From contig AQRW01000135.1 of the NCBI GenBank assembly GCA_000402295.1, positions 1-17,743 of the forward strand: a stretch of 17,743 nt of DNA, in the 5' to 3' direction. The stretch's first letter is position 1. Each line of letters begins with the position of its first letter. The notes under the pieces are model-generated. The model worked only from the letters and a program-made list of their open reading frames with translations, made no database searches and was not told the origin of the DNA. The stretch comes from Candidatus Aerophobus profundus SCGC AAA252-L23. GTDB lineage: Bacteria > Aerophobota > Aerophobia > Aerophobales > Aerophobaceae. Below, one piece after another: positions 7,884 through 16,001 of the stretch. Both the position numbers and the translations under genes were made by a program.

Positions 7884-7941
7884 AATTGTAAAAAGACCAA
7901 AAAGTTTTGACAGCACTTACTGAAAAAGAAGGAGAAAAAAG

Positions 7942-8910
7942 ATGGAAAAGGGCAAACTCCATAAATTAGAGCCAACAATTTATCAGTATACCTTTGGTCC
8001 GGGTGAACCTGTATTGCGGATTAAAAGTGGTGATTCAGTTATCGTTTCCACTGTTGATGCTCGCGGATTCGATCGTCGCGGGAATCCCCTCCCGGAACAT
8101 AAAAAACAAAAAAGTGAGTTCACGAAATATCAGCAATCCAACCCTCTAATTGGGCCGATATGGGTTGAGGAAGCCGAGCCGAGCGATCTACTCAAAATAA
8201 ATATCCGGGAGATTCTTCTAAACCGGGAATATGCCTGGTCGGCTCTGGTACCTCATTTTGGTGCTTTTACCGGGGAAAGTGAGGGAAAGGATCTTTTGCT
8301 TAATGAGCCTCTCTCGGGATGTGAATACCGGTGGGAGCTTGATTTGAACTCCCAGACGGGAACTCTCAGGCTTTCTCAAAGTAAGCTGAAGGAAATACAA
8401 GTTCCCCTGTATCCCTTTATTGGTTCCATTGGAGTAGCCCCCCGCTTTGGTCGGGTAGAAACAGCTCTCATTCCCGGCGAGTATGGTGGGAATATGGACT
8501 GCGTGGAGACAAAAGCAGGAGCAATTTTGTATTTACCGGTTTGGGTGAAAGGAGCTTATCTTTCCTTTGGAGACGTCCACGCCGCCCAGGGGGACGGAGA
8601 AATTTGTGGGGTAGCGCTGGAGACAACCGCCCGGGTGACCTTGGAAATAAAAGTGATTAAGAACAAGACCGTTCAGTGGCCCCGTATAGAAAATGCCACT
8701 CATCTAATGGTGGCTGGTAGTGCCCGTCCTTTGATGAATGCTGTCCGCATTGCTCATATTGACTTAATAAAATGGCTAATAACCGATTACGGTTTTGATA
8801 AATGGGAGGCTCTCCAGGTACTCTCGCAGGTTGGCACTATGCGTGTAGGGAATATCGTAGATCCCAATTACACGGTGGTGGCCAAATTTCCTAAGAAATA
8901 CCTTCCTTAG
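7942..8910 (+). CDS. Acetamidase/formamidase family amidase
   Basis: The 322-residue protein matches the FmdA/AmdA family of metal-dependent amidases, which release ammonia from formamide, acetamide or related small amides in the cytoplasm. Conserved blocks are GPIWVEEAEPSDLL (71-84), GSIGVAP (161-167), GGNMDC (182-187) and FGDVHAAQGDGE (209-220), the last containing the acidic and histidine residues of the metal site. Length is close to that of bacterial acetamidases. AAGGAG 10 nt upstream supports the start. The gene stands alone, preceded by repeats and converging on the RACo-like gene 24 bp away. The substrate is not deducible. Confidence 0.92.
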   Translation: MEKGKLHKLEPTIYQYTFGPGEPVLRIKSGDSVIVSTVDARGFDRRGNPLPEHKKQKSEFTKYQQSNPLIGPIWVEEAEPSDLLKINIREILLNREYAWSALVPHFGAFTGESEGKDLLLNEPLSGCEYRWELDLNSQTGTLRLSQSKLKEIQVPLYPFIGSIGVAPRFGRVETALIPGEYGGNMDCVETKAGAILYLPVWVKGAYLSFGDVHAAQGDGEICGVALETTARVTLEIKVIKNKTVQWPRIENATHLMVAGSARPLMNAVRIAHIDLIKWLITDYGFDKWEALQVLSQVGTMRVGNIVDPNYTVVAKFPKKYLP

Positions 8911-8934
8911 CTCTGATTGCTCTTAAGAAGAAGA

Positions 8935-10863
8935 TTATCTAGTCAGGGCCTTGCCTGACTCGAGGATAGAAGCTACGCTGGGGAATTTCTTTAAGTCTGT
9001 ATGGGGCAGGAACTTAGCCGCCATAAACTTGTCCATATAGTTAGGATGGGTAATAAGGTCATAATAGGTCATCTTATGGGCAATCTCTTGGCAAGTCTGC
9101 AGAGCTTCTCGGGAAAGGAGAGCCATTTTTGCCCCCAGTACAGAGGTATTGCCCACGAACTGGATTCTCTCAAAAGGTAAATCCGGGATAAGGCCCAGAG
9201 CAAGAGCCTTTTTCTTATCCAGATAGTTACCAAATCCTCCAGCTAAGTACAAAGTTTCTATCTCGCTGAAGTCCAGATTAAGAGAGTTAATCAATATGTC
9301 CACGGCAGAAAAAATAGCTGCTTTTGCCCGGAGTAGATTGTCAATATCTGCCTGAGAAATTACAATATCTTGGTTGGTTGCTGCCTCGTTAGCAGGGACC
9401 AAGACAAATTCCCTTTCACCTTTTCTCTCTCTTACTTTTTTGTCTTTGCCTAAAGTAAGTTTTCCCGATCTATCCATCAGTCCAGAGGTAAATAACTCGG
9501 CCAGGAGGTCAATTAATCCAGAGCCACATACTCCCCTAGGTCTAGTGTTTCCGATAGTAGCATAGCTAACTTTTCCCTCCGGCGAAATATTGACCCTTTC
9601 TATGGCTCCCTCAGCTGCTCTCATCCCGCATCTGACTCCTCCTCCTTCAAAAGCTGGTCCAGCAGAAGCGGAACAGCAGACCATCCAGTCTCTATTACCA
9701 ATGACAATTTCTCCATTAGTACCTATATCTATGAGCATGGTCAGACTGCTGGATTGGTACAATCCGGTGGCCAGGATACCAGCGGTAATGTCGGCCCCCA
9801 CCCAACTGGCTATGCCGGGCAGGCAGTAAAGGAGACCACGCGGGTTAATCTTTATTTCCACCTCGGCTGCTCTGAGAGGAGGCGGGGAAGTGCAAGCAGG
9901 GATGTAGGGTTCTTTTCTGATTCGAGAGGGATCCAGTCCCAGAAGGAAATGAATCATAGCGGTGTTTCCGGCGCAGGTAATCGCCATGACATCATTCAAT
10001 TTGACATTATTTCTGGAAACCAGAGCGGTAATGAGATTATTTATATCTCGGGAGATAGTCTGTCTCATTATGTCCATGCCGTTTTGTTCGGCGTAGATTA
10101 TTCTTCGGGTTACCTCTTCTCCGTAGGCCCTCTGGGAATTATAAGTGGCTTCAGCATCGATAGTCTTGGAGGTCTTTAGATTCATCAGATGCGCTACTAC
10201 GGTGGATGTTCCAACATCTATGGCTATGGCGTAGTTCTTGTCGGAGGTGTCACCTCCCTCTATTTGAATTACTTCCATGGTTTCTCCCCGGAGTCCGAGA
10301 CTCACCGTAATACGCCATTGGTTTTCCCGCAAGATTATGGGTAAATTCTGCAATACTTTCAACCCTGTTTGCATAATAGGAATTTTTTTCTTTCGCTGAA
10401 TATAGCGATAGAGACGTACATGGTCAGCTAAACTATCCTGCAGAGTAGGGGGTAAGAGCTCCAGATACATCTTTTGCACCAGAGGATCGTAGGCAAAAGA
10501 GACTTTCTCCTTAAGGGAAGGATGAAAAGCTCGAAAACGCTGAGCATCGACATCCACCAATATTTTTTTGGTTCCGGCTCTCGACTCGGGAGGGATCTCC
10601 ACTACCACGTCTTCCTTCACTCTGGTCTGGCAGGCCAAAATATAACCCTTTTTGATTTCCTCCCGGGTCAAAAGGGTGGTAGGATTGGCGTCTATTTCTC
10701 CTTTCTTTAAAATGAGGCGGCATTTTCCGCAAATTCCGTCTCCTCCGCAAACACTGTTAATATAAATACCGGCTCGGGTAGCTGCTTCCCATAAATTGGT
10801 ATTCTCCTTTACTTCGATGGTTTTTCCTTCAGGCCGGAAGGTAATGCTAACTCTTTTCTCCAT
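8935..10863 (-). CDS. RACo/RamA-like ATP-dependent reductive activator of corrinoid proteins (2Fe-2S plus ASKHA domain)
   Basis: The 642-residue protein begins with a plant-type 2Fe-2S ferredoxin domain; the cluster ligands are Cys39, Cys45, Cys48 and Cys78 (CX5CX2C...C). The C-terminal two thirds are the DUF4445/ASKHA ATPase-like domain: DVGTST at 216-221, CAGNTAM at 297-303, DIGTNGE at 379-385, SAGPAFEGG at 400-408, GVCGSGL at 444-450, AGGFGNYL at 541-548 and GNTSVLGA at 571-578. Known members (RACo, RACE proteins) couple ATP hydrolysis to low-potential electron transfer that returns oxidised Co(II) corrinoids to Co(I). The N-terminal cluster is as in RACo; methanogen RamA has its clusters at the C-terminus. 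It is the last gene of a run arsR-grx-trx-this gene, 79 bp after trx. The partner corrinoid protein is not in the window. Confidence 0.88.
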   Translation of the reverse strand: MEKRVSITFRPEGKTIEVKENTNLWEAATRAGIYINSVCGGDGICGKCRLILKKGEIDANPTTLLTREEIKKGYILACQTRVKEDVVVEIPPESRAGTKKILVDVDAQRFRAFHPSLKEKVSFAYDPLVQKMYLELLPPTLQDSLADHVRLYRYIQRKKKIPIMQTGLKVLQNLPIILRENQWRITVSLGLRGETMEVIQIEGGDTSDKNYAIAIDVGTSTVVAHLMNLKTSKTIDAEATYNSQRAYGEEVTRRIIYAEQNGMDIMRQTISRDINNLITALVSRNNVKLNDVMAITCAGNTAMIHFLLGLDPSRIRKEPYIPACTSPPPLRAAEVEIKINPRGLLYCLPGIASWVGADITAGILATGLYQSSSLTMLIDIGTNGEIVIGNRDWMVCCSASAGPAFEGGGVRCGMRAAEGAIERVNISPEGKVSYATIGNTRPRGVCGSGLIDLLAELFTSGLMDRSGKLTLGKDKKVRERKGEREFVLVPANEAATNQDIVISQADIDNLLRAKAAIFSAVDILINSLNLDFSEIETLYLAGGFGNYLDKKKALALGLIPDLPFERIQFVGNTSVLGAKMALLSREALQTCQEIAHKMTYYDLITHPNYMDKFMAAKFLPHTDLKKFPSVASILESGKALTR

Positions 10864-10942
10864 TCTCAGTTTAAACTCCTTGGCGGTTAACTGTCTTTCG
10901 CAAGTTTACCGATCTCTCCGCTGCTTTTTCCAGGGTCGTGTT

Positions 10943-11281
10943 TTAATCGGTAATTTCCACCTCCAGTATCTGATTGATTTTCTCCTCTATGATTTCCTTA
11001 GGTACCGCTCCTATTAATCTATCCACCAGCTCTCCCTTATGGAAAAACAGCAGGGTAGGGATACTTCTGATGCCGTATTTTCCAGCTACATTCGGGTTTT
11101 CATCTACATTTAGTTTTCCCACTTTGATCTTGTCCTGAAACTGTTGGCTAAGCTCTTCCACTGCGGGGGCTATCATAAAACAAGGTGCACACCAAGCAGC
11201 CCAGAAATCGATCATTACTGGAATAGTTGACTCAATGACCTCATTTTGCCAGTTCTGGTCACTAAAGATTATCTCAGACAT
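10943..11281 (-). CDS. trxA: Thioredoxin
   Basis: This 112-residue thioredoxin has the active site FWAAWCAPC (26-34, redox pair Cys31/Cys34) and the cis-proline motif SIPT (73-76, Pro75). Alanine replaces the usual glycine between the cysteines (WCAPC for WCGPC), which is seen in other thioredoxins. It would reduce disulfides in cytoplasmic proteins. GAGAGGAG lies just before the ATG. It starts 15 bp after the glutaredoxin gene, in an apparent operon with an ArsR regulator and the corrinoid activator. No thioredoxin reductase is encoded nearby, so its electron donor is unknown. Confidence 0.93.
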   Translation of the reverse strand: MSEIIFSDQNWQNEVIESTIPVMIDFWAAWCAPCFMIAPAVEELSQQFQDKIKVGKLNVDENPNVAGKYGIRSIPTLLFFHKGELVDRLIGAVPKEIIEEKINQILEVEITD

Positions 11282-11296
11282 TTTGCTCCTCTCTTT

Positions 11297-11554
11297 TCAA
11301 TTTTTTTTCAATCTCAAAAGTTGGTCAATTTTTTGCTTATCAAATCCGACTACTTTGGCTCTACCAATGAGCAGAACCGGAACACCTTTCTGACCGGTCA
11401 TTCTTACCATATCTTGAGCGGCCCCTGGATCCTTGTCTACTCTTACTTCTCTTACTCTAACTCCCTTTTGGCGCAGATAGTTCTTGGCTGCGGAGCACCA
11501 GGGGCAGGACCCTGAGGTAAACAAAATAACTCGGGGGTGGCTTCTCTGTTCCAT
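11297..11554 (-). CDS. Glutaredoxin-like protein (CPWC)
   Basis: The 85-residue protein has the glutaredoxin fold: VILFTSGSCPWC with the redox pair Cys17/Cys20, the cis-proline loop GVPV (57-60) and VVGFD (68-72). It is close in size to NrdH and other small glutaredoxins. An upstream in-frame ATG (11608) lies within the arsR gene. ATG 11554 has GAGG 7 nt upstream and sits one base after the arsR stop (TAA-A-ATG), which implies translational coupling. It may act with the adjacent thioredoxin or pass electrons to a ribonucleotide reductase or another target. Confidence 0.85.
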   Translation of the reverse strand: MEQRSHPRVILFTSGSCPWCSAAKNYLRQKGVRVREVRVDKDPGAAQDMVRMTGQKGVPVLLIGRAKVVGFDKQKIDQLLRLKKN

Positions 11555-11555
11555 T

Positions 11556-11834
11556 TTAACCTCTTTCGGTAAACAATTTCTCGGCAAATCTAATAATATC
11601 CAGGGCATTTCTGTTCTTTATCCAATAACAAATTTCTGTTCCTCTTCGTTCATGCTCCAGAATGCCTTTATCCTTAAGAATCCTGAGATGTTGAGATAGG
11701 TTGGACTGGGTTATTCCTACTACTGATTCCAAATCTCTGACGCATCTGTAACCGTTCTCCAAAGAAGTCAATATCTTTATTCGGGAAGGGTGACCGAGTA
11801 CCTTAAGGAAATCAGCTATGGTTTCTTGTTCCAT
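11556..11834 (-). CDS. ArsR/SmtB-family transcriptional regulator
   Basis: The 92-residue winged-helix repressor starts with DFLKVLGHPSRIKILTSL (8-25), the typical ArsR opening helix. The recognition helix region is TQSNLSQHLRILK (42-54), followed by the wing RRGTEICYWIK (63-73). Classical metal sensors carry ELCVCDL; here the segment is YRCVRDLE, with single cysteines at 31 and 69. Thiol or redox sensing, or a different effector, is therefore possible. It heads the glutaredoxin-thioredoxin-activator operon and probably regulates it. A palindrome over the -35 box of a consensus promoter at 12036-12063 is a candidate binding site. Confidence 0.9.
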   Translation of the reverse strand: MEQETIADFLKVLGHPSRIKILTSLENGYRCVRDLESVVGITQSNLSQHLRILKDKGILEHERRGTEICYWIKNRNALDIIRFAEKLFTERG

Positions 11835-11871
11835 TTTCCCCCTTTAAGTGTAGTAGTTTAGATTTTACAAA

Positions 11872-11928
11872 GATAGCCGCAACCTTCAGGTTGCGCTTGT
11901 TTTTCGCAGGCTAAAGCCTGCGGCTACC
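11872..11928. repeat. Paired GTAG micro-hairpins (CGCAACCT and CGCAGGCT families)
   Basis: CGCAACCT-TC-AGGTTGCG (11878-11895), preceded by ATAG rather than GTAG, is paired with CGCAGGCT-AA-AGCCTGCG (11905-11922), which ends in GCTACC. Both stems are perfect. The pair lies in the predicted 5' leader of the arsR operon, so it would be transcribed with it. Confidence 0.85.
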
Positions 11929-12035
11929 ACTCTGTCTTGGCCAAAAAAATTTTCTCCTTGGGACACCCAAAGCTATCTGAACCTCACTTTGTAAGGAAAA
12001 TCACCTGTTACCGGTAAGTATTAGGTTATTACAAT

Positions 12036-12063
12036 ATTATAATAGACTAATAGAACTTGTCAA
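12036..12063 (-). promoter_or_regulatory. Consensus sigma-70 type promoter for the arsR operon
   Basis: On the minus strand TTGACA (12063-12058), a 16-bp spacer, and TATAAT (12041-12036) match both consensus hexamers exactly. Transcription would start near 12030 and run leftward into arsR after a leader of about 195 nt. A perfect palindrome, TTACCGGTAA (12008-12017), lies shortly downstream of the predicted start. Confidence 0.65.
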
Positions 12064-12066
12064 GTT
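12054..12066. promoter_or_regulatory. Candidate operator over the arsR promoter -35 box
   Basis: AACTTG-T-CAAGTT is a perfect 13-bp inverted repeat that covers the -35 hexamer of the leftward promoter. A dimeric repressor bound here would block polymerase, which suits autoregulation by the ArsR-family protein. It is shorter than many ArsR/SmtB 12-2-12 sites, so the assignment is an inference from position. Confidence 0.35.
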
Positions 12067-12068
12067 AG

Positions 12069-12170
12069 GGGCATTCATGATACATGAGTGCCCGAGGGGT
12101 ACCAAAGTGTGGTATTCACTGCTCCGCTCTTACTTTCGCTGCTTTGGGAAAACAGCCTCGTGGGTACCCA
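12069..12170 (+). other. Possible structured RNA or hairpin cluster
   Basis: GGGCATTCATG-ATA-CATGAGTGCCC (12069-12093) forms an 11-bp stem with one G-T pair. It is followed by nested pairings CGAGG (12093-12097) with CCTCG (12156-12160) and CCAAAG (12102-12107) with CTTTGG (12142-12147), then the palindrome TGGGTACCCA (12161-12170). I recognise no known riboswitch or small RNA consensus. It lies between the divergent arsR operon and transglutaminase gene. Confidence 0.25.
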
Positions 12171-12214
12171 TAGCACCTATCCTTGAAGTTTTTTAGGAAA
12201 CTGGAGTTACTCTG

Positions 12215-12244
12215 TTGACTTTAATGAGAGATTAGTGATAATTA
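12215..12244 (+). promoter_or_regulatory. Candidate promoter for the transglutaminase-like gene
   Basis: TTGACT (12215-12220) is followed after 18 bp by TAATTA (12239-12244) with an extended -10 TG one base before it (TG-A-TAATTA). Transcription would start about 110 bp before the ATG at 12362. Confidence 0.4.
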
Positions 12245-12361
12245 GTCAAAAGTTGATCATTTATTATCTGCTGACAATTCTACCGGCGGGAAGCAAAAGT
12301 GTGATCTGATGTACTTTTGGGCAACTCGGGAAAGGAGAATAAGAATAAAGGAGGAAAGACA

Positions 12362-15187
12362 ATGAGAAAAAAGAAGGTTCTGTTGGTTTTTCTGGTTTTA
12401 TTTGTGGTATGCTCTCTCATCCCTTTTGCTTATGCTCAGCTTTCTACAGAAGAGTTCAACACCATTAGAGTTAGGGGGGAAGGAGTAGTAGATACAAAAG
12501 GTGATATGCACTTAAAACTAGACTGGAAAACTCCTACCAATGCTCTTTATGTAGAAATGAAAGAGAACTATCCTAACCCTTATGTGATACTTAGAGAACT
12601 CTCTTCTGGAAGGGCAGCCTTTGAGATAGCCAATGCTAAAATAGAATATGATGATGCTGAAAGATCACTTCACGTAGCTGCAGACTTTCTGGGAGGCGCC
12701 GTTAATAAAAGGAGACGCTGGGAAATAGATATAGGTAAAGAGACAGATCTTATCTGGATGGAAAAACAAAAAGCCATATTTCTCCAGGTGCTTTCCATAA
12801 GCTCCCAGATGATTCAGGTAATGGACATGATAGTAAACCTACCCGGGGAAGCTTATAACATACGCTACGATGAAAAAAAAGGACTGCTTACCTATTCTTT
12901 GCCTGAAAAACCGGCCACGGGTTACTGTGAACTTGATCTATCGCTGAGGTGCAAACCTCGTCTTATAGCCGCTACCTATAAGGTATACGGAAATCCTGAG
13001 ATATCTGAGGGAGATATGTGGGTAGCCAAGGCAATTTTTAAAAATACCGGGGAAAGTAACATTCATAACCTTAAGGTAAGCTATAAATTAGGTGAATACT
13101 CTGATTGGTCAATTCCCAATACTTACTCTCTAATTGTCCCTGGAGGATGTGTGGTTGACCCTTACTATCCGGTAGTTTCATCAAAAGTGACGGAGCTTTT
13201 GACCCGAACCCCGATTGATGTGAGAGTAAAATACGATTACAGAGATGAGGAAGGAAATACCTATTCAGAGGTTAGTGGTCAGAGAATAGAAATTCTGGGA
13301 ATAAATCAGATGGAATTTTGTAATCTGACCATAGAGGAAAGAACCGGTACCTGGGCTGAGTATTTCTCTAATTCCCCCCTTTTGGCCGCTTGGGTTACTC
13401 ATCTTGATCCTTCGGTGAAAGCTCTGGCCGGAATGGTGTCCCGTTTAACTGGGGGAGTGCCTACCATGTTTGACCGGGAATCGACTATCAAGTTTTGCCA
13501 AGCTCTTTATGATTTAGAAGTGGCTAATGGTTTAGCCTATCAAACCCCTTCCGGTTTCCTAGTAGAATATTCACCTGGTCAGGATGTTAAATATCCCCGG
13601 GATGTTTTAAGAGATAAATCTGGAACCTGTGTGGACCTGGCCATACTTTACGCTAGTGTATGCCAGGCGGTAGGTCTTGAGACCGTGCTGGTTACTATTC
13701 CTGGGCATTGCTTTCCCGTGGTTATCCTGCCTGGTGGAGGGCTTCTTCCCGTGGAATGCACCGCCATAAGTGGAGTTGCCGTAGGACAGCCCCAGGTGAG
13801 GTCTTTGTCCTTTGATAAAGCAGTAGAGTTTGCCTCCAGAGAGTTTTCAGAGCTCAAAATGGGACTGTATTACCTGGTTAACGTAAAAGAGATGCAGCAA
13901 CGGGGATTGGTTAGTCCGGAGCTTCCAAGGTTAGAATCTGATGTCCTGGAAAAATGGGGATGGCATCTTCCCCAGGCTCAAACTCAACAAACTCGTGAAG
14001 CGGGTGAGGTAGAAGAAAGAGGTCAAGCTGGAGAAGGACAACCAACTACTACTGCTACTAAAAGATACTCAAGTGAACAGTATAAGTTTTCTTTTGTCTA
14101 TCCTCAGGAATGGCAAATCAAGGAAGAGCAAGGGACGGTAAATGTGGAGAACCCTCAGGGATTTGCCTGGATAACTATTTGGAGAATAGATGAAAATGTT
14201 GACCATCAAACTTATCTACAAAACGCAGAAAACTGCTTGAAAGAGAAATGGCAAAATTATACAGTAAGCTCAAAAAGCAAGATGATAATCAACGGTGTAG
14301 ATGTATTGAGAGTGGATGGACACTATACAGAGTCTCAGGGAACAACGGAGATTTTCGCGGTATTGGTTTTACACCAGAATAACCAGGCAAAACTCATGGT
14401 AGGCTCTGGAGTTGTAAAAGAACAATACGCTAATCTTTCCCCTATTCGGGAGCAAATCTTTAGTAGTATTACTCTTCTGGGTGAGGCAAGAGCTCAGGCG
14501 ACCCCTCCCCAAACTTCTGAGCAGTCCGCAGAAACTGCTCAGGCTTCCGGAGAGAGAGTGAATATCACTTCTCAAGCTCCCCAGGCTTCTGGAGATGGGT
14601 CAGAAGGGATTAAAATTTTGAGGGACTCAGCTCGAGGAGCAGATCCTTTACCACTTCCCCAACGTACTCCACCCAAGGACTGGGTTCATTTTGCTCATCC
14701 CACTATTTTTATGTTGAAATTAATCCGTCCTCCTGATTGGAAGGAAGAAGTTATGCAGGACCCCTCGAGTTACTATGGAGGACTGAAAATCATATCTCCT
14801 GATGAGCAGGCAAATTTATTTGTCCACTATGAAGTAGTTTTTGGGGCAGTGACTCTTGAGGAAGCTATCAGGGAAGGGATTTACCTTCTTACTGGTTCTG
14901 AGTCCCAGGCAGATATCTTAGTGGAAGATGACCTGCGCAAAGTAGTTTCGGCTATGTGGCCGGGAGCAGAGTGTCTTTTTGTTGCTTTTCGCTCCCAGGG
15001 AAAAGTAGGAGTTCTTTTGAGTATTACCTTCCCTCACGGTCAAGGAACAACTGCAGCTACTTCTGTTCAACTAAAGGGGTGCATAGGTCCGGCTGATAAA
15101 TTTGATAACCTGGTTAAAGAGGTTTTTTATAAAGTCTTTGGATGGGTAGGTGCGGGAGGTTATACCACACCCGCCCCCCGGGGATAA
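12362..15187 (+). CDS. Large secreted transglutaminase-like protein with two C-terminal PsbP-like domains
   Basis: The start is the ATG after AAAGGAGG, giving 941 residues; an earlier in-frame ATG at 12317 would mask the signal peptide MRKKKVLLVFLVLFVV (cleavage near AYA-Q, residues 23-26). Residues 27-380 are beta-rich with no domain I can name. A transglutaminase-like core follows: SGTCVDLAILYASVCQAVGL with Cys423, GHCFPV with His449, and PVECTA with Glu465 where Asp is usual. The triad spacing (26 and 16) fits papain-like transglutaminase folds. Two linkers rich in Q, E, A, S and T (about 540-565 and 705-765) separate two similar domains (about 566-705 and 772-930). These resemble the PsbP/DUF1795 fold: YKFSFVYPQEWQI and, less clearly, HPTIFMLKLIRPPDW. 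A protease, cross-linking or amidase role at the cell surface is possible; the substrate is unknown. Confidence 0.7.
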   Translation: MRKKKVLLVFLVLFVVCSLIPFAYAQLSTEEFNTIRVRGEGVVDTKGDMHLKLDWKTPTNALYVEMKENYPNPYVILRELSSGRAAFEIANAKIEYDDAERSLHVAADFLGGAVNKRRRWEIDIGKETDLIWMEKQKAIFLQVLSISSQMIQVMDMIVNLPGEAYNIRYDEKKGLLTYSLPEKPATGYCELDLSLRCKPRLIAATYKVYGNPEISEGDMWVAKAIFKNTGESNIHNLKVSYKLGEYSDWSIPNTYSLIVPGGCVVDPYYPVVSSKVTELLTRTPIDVRVKYDYRDEEGNTYSEVSGQRIEILGINQMEFCNLTIEERTGTWAEYFSNSPLLAAWVTHLDPSVKALAGMVSRLTGGVPTMFDRESTIKFCQALYDLEVANGLAYQTPSGFLVEYSPGQDVKYPRDVLRDKSGTCVDLAILYASVCQAVGLETVLVTIPGHCFPVVILPGGGLLPVECTAISGVAVGQPQVRSLSFDKAVEFASREFSELKMGLYYLVNVKEMQQRGLVSPELPRLESDVLEKWGWHLPQAQTQQTREAGEVEERGQAGEGQPTTTATKRYSSEQYKFSFVYPQEWQIKEEQGTVNVENPQGFAWITIWRIDENVDHQTYLQNAENCLKEKWQNYTVSSKSKMIINGVDVLRVDGHYTESQGTTEIFAVLVLHQNNQAKLMVGSGVVKEQYANLSPIREQIFSSITLLGEARAQATPPQTSEQSAETAQASGERVNITSQAPQASGDGSEGIKILRDSARGADPLPLPQRTPPKDWVHFAHPTIFMLKLIRPPDWKEEVMQDPSSYYGGLKIISPDEQANLFVHYEVVFGAVTLEEAIREGIYLLTGSESQADILVEDDLRKVVSAMWPGAECLFVAFRSQGKVGVLLSITFPHGQGTTAATSVQLKGCIGPADKFDNLVKEVFYKVFGWVGAGGYTTPAPRG

Positions 15188-15196
15188 GAATAAATG

Positions 15197-15215
15197 AGGG
15201 CGTGCCCTTGCTTTT
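15197..15215 (+). terminator. Weak terminator-like hairpin
   Basis: AGGGC-GT-GCCCT, followed by TGCTTTTT, lies 10 bp after the transglutaminase-like gene. The stem is only 4-5 bp, so it may be a weak or accidental terminator and the next gene could still be co-transcribed. Confidence 0.2.
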
Positions 15216-15257
15216 TAGTATTGGTGCACTCCGTTCACAGCGCAGAGGAGTAATAGA

Positions 15258-15905
15258 ATGAGGCAATTTATTGATATTACCCGGACTCTTGGTCTTGATA
15301 CGGTTGACTGGCCGACAGGCCCAGCATTTGCCGTATCTACCTGGCAGGCAGTAAAGAAAGGTGATCAGGCTAATGTGTCGCGACTGGTGATGAGCTCACA
15401 CTCCGGGACCCATCTTGACGCCCCCAGACATTTTCTGGATGAAGGCGGGTCACTGGATAGTCTTCCAGTGGAGCGGTTGATAGTGAAGGTTTTGGTGGTG
15501 GAGATAAGATCTCCCATCTGTATCTCTCGGGATGATTTGGGGCAAATTGATTTCCGGGAAGTAAAAGGAATCTTGTTCAAAACCAGGAATAGTGATTTGC
15601 CCCGAGATAGTTTTTGCAAGAACTTTGTCTATATTTCGGCTGAAGCGGCAGAATATTTAGTTAGGAACAAGGTTTCTCTGGTAGGCATTGACTATCTTTC
15701 CGTAGACGCTTACCAGAGTCCTCATTCCGCCGTTCACCACCTTCTGCTGAAAAAGGGCATTCTTCTCCTGGAAGATGTGAACTTGCGGGAGGTGAGGCCG
15801 GGAAAATATCAATTATTCTGCTTTCCTTTGAAATGGAGGGAGGCCGATGGTGCTCCCTGTCGAGCTGTGTTGAGCAATCCTGAGTTTTGGGAAAATGCAT
15901 CGTGA
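15258..15905 (+). CDS. Cyclase-family metal-dependent hydrolase (kynurenine formamidase-like)
   Basis: The 215-residue protein belongs to the cyclase/KynB family. The signature HSGTHLDAPRHF at 48-59 provides the metal-binding histidines and aspartate. The opening FIDITRTLG (4-12), VGIDYLSVDAY (141-151) and ILLLEDVNLREV (168-179) are also typical. Members hydrolyse N-formylkynurenine, isatin and other amides or lactams with zinc or manganese. The formylkynurenine substrate is not implied here, as no tryptophan pathway gene is present. GAGGAG 7 nt before the ATG supports the start. It lies 70 bp after the transglutaminase-like gene on the same strand. Confidence 0.9.
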   Translation: MRQFIDITRTLGLDTVDWPTGPAFAVSTWQAVKKGDQANVSRLVMSSHSGTHLDAPRHFLDEGGSLDSLPVERLIVKVLVVEIRSPICISRDDLGQIDFREVKGILFKTRNSDLPRDSFCKNFVYISAEAAEYLVRNKVSLVGIDYLSVDAYQSPHSAVHHLLLKKGILLLEDVNLREVRPGKYQLFCFPLKWREADGAPCRAVLSNPEFWENAS

Positions 15906-16001
15906 GATGAGAACTTGACCTTTCGGCTCTTCTCGTGAGCCTGATTTTCTGCTGTAATTTTCTTGGGCCGAGGAGGCAATACGAAAACGGCGGGAATTTA
16001 A

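Noticed and set aside
7907..7912. TTGACA upstream of the amidase gene
   Set aside because: The -10 would fall at the ribosome site near 7930 and no TATAAT-like hexamer is there.
9754..10179. Long open frame on the plus strand inside the corrinoid-activator gene
   Set aside because: It is antisense to a gene with clear conserved motifs, has no good ribosome site, and its translation has no recognisable features.
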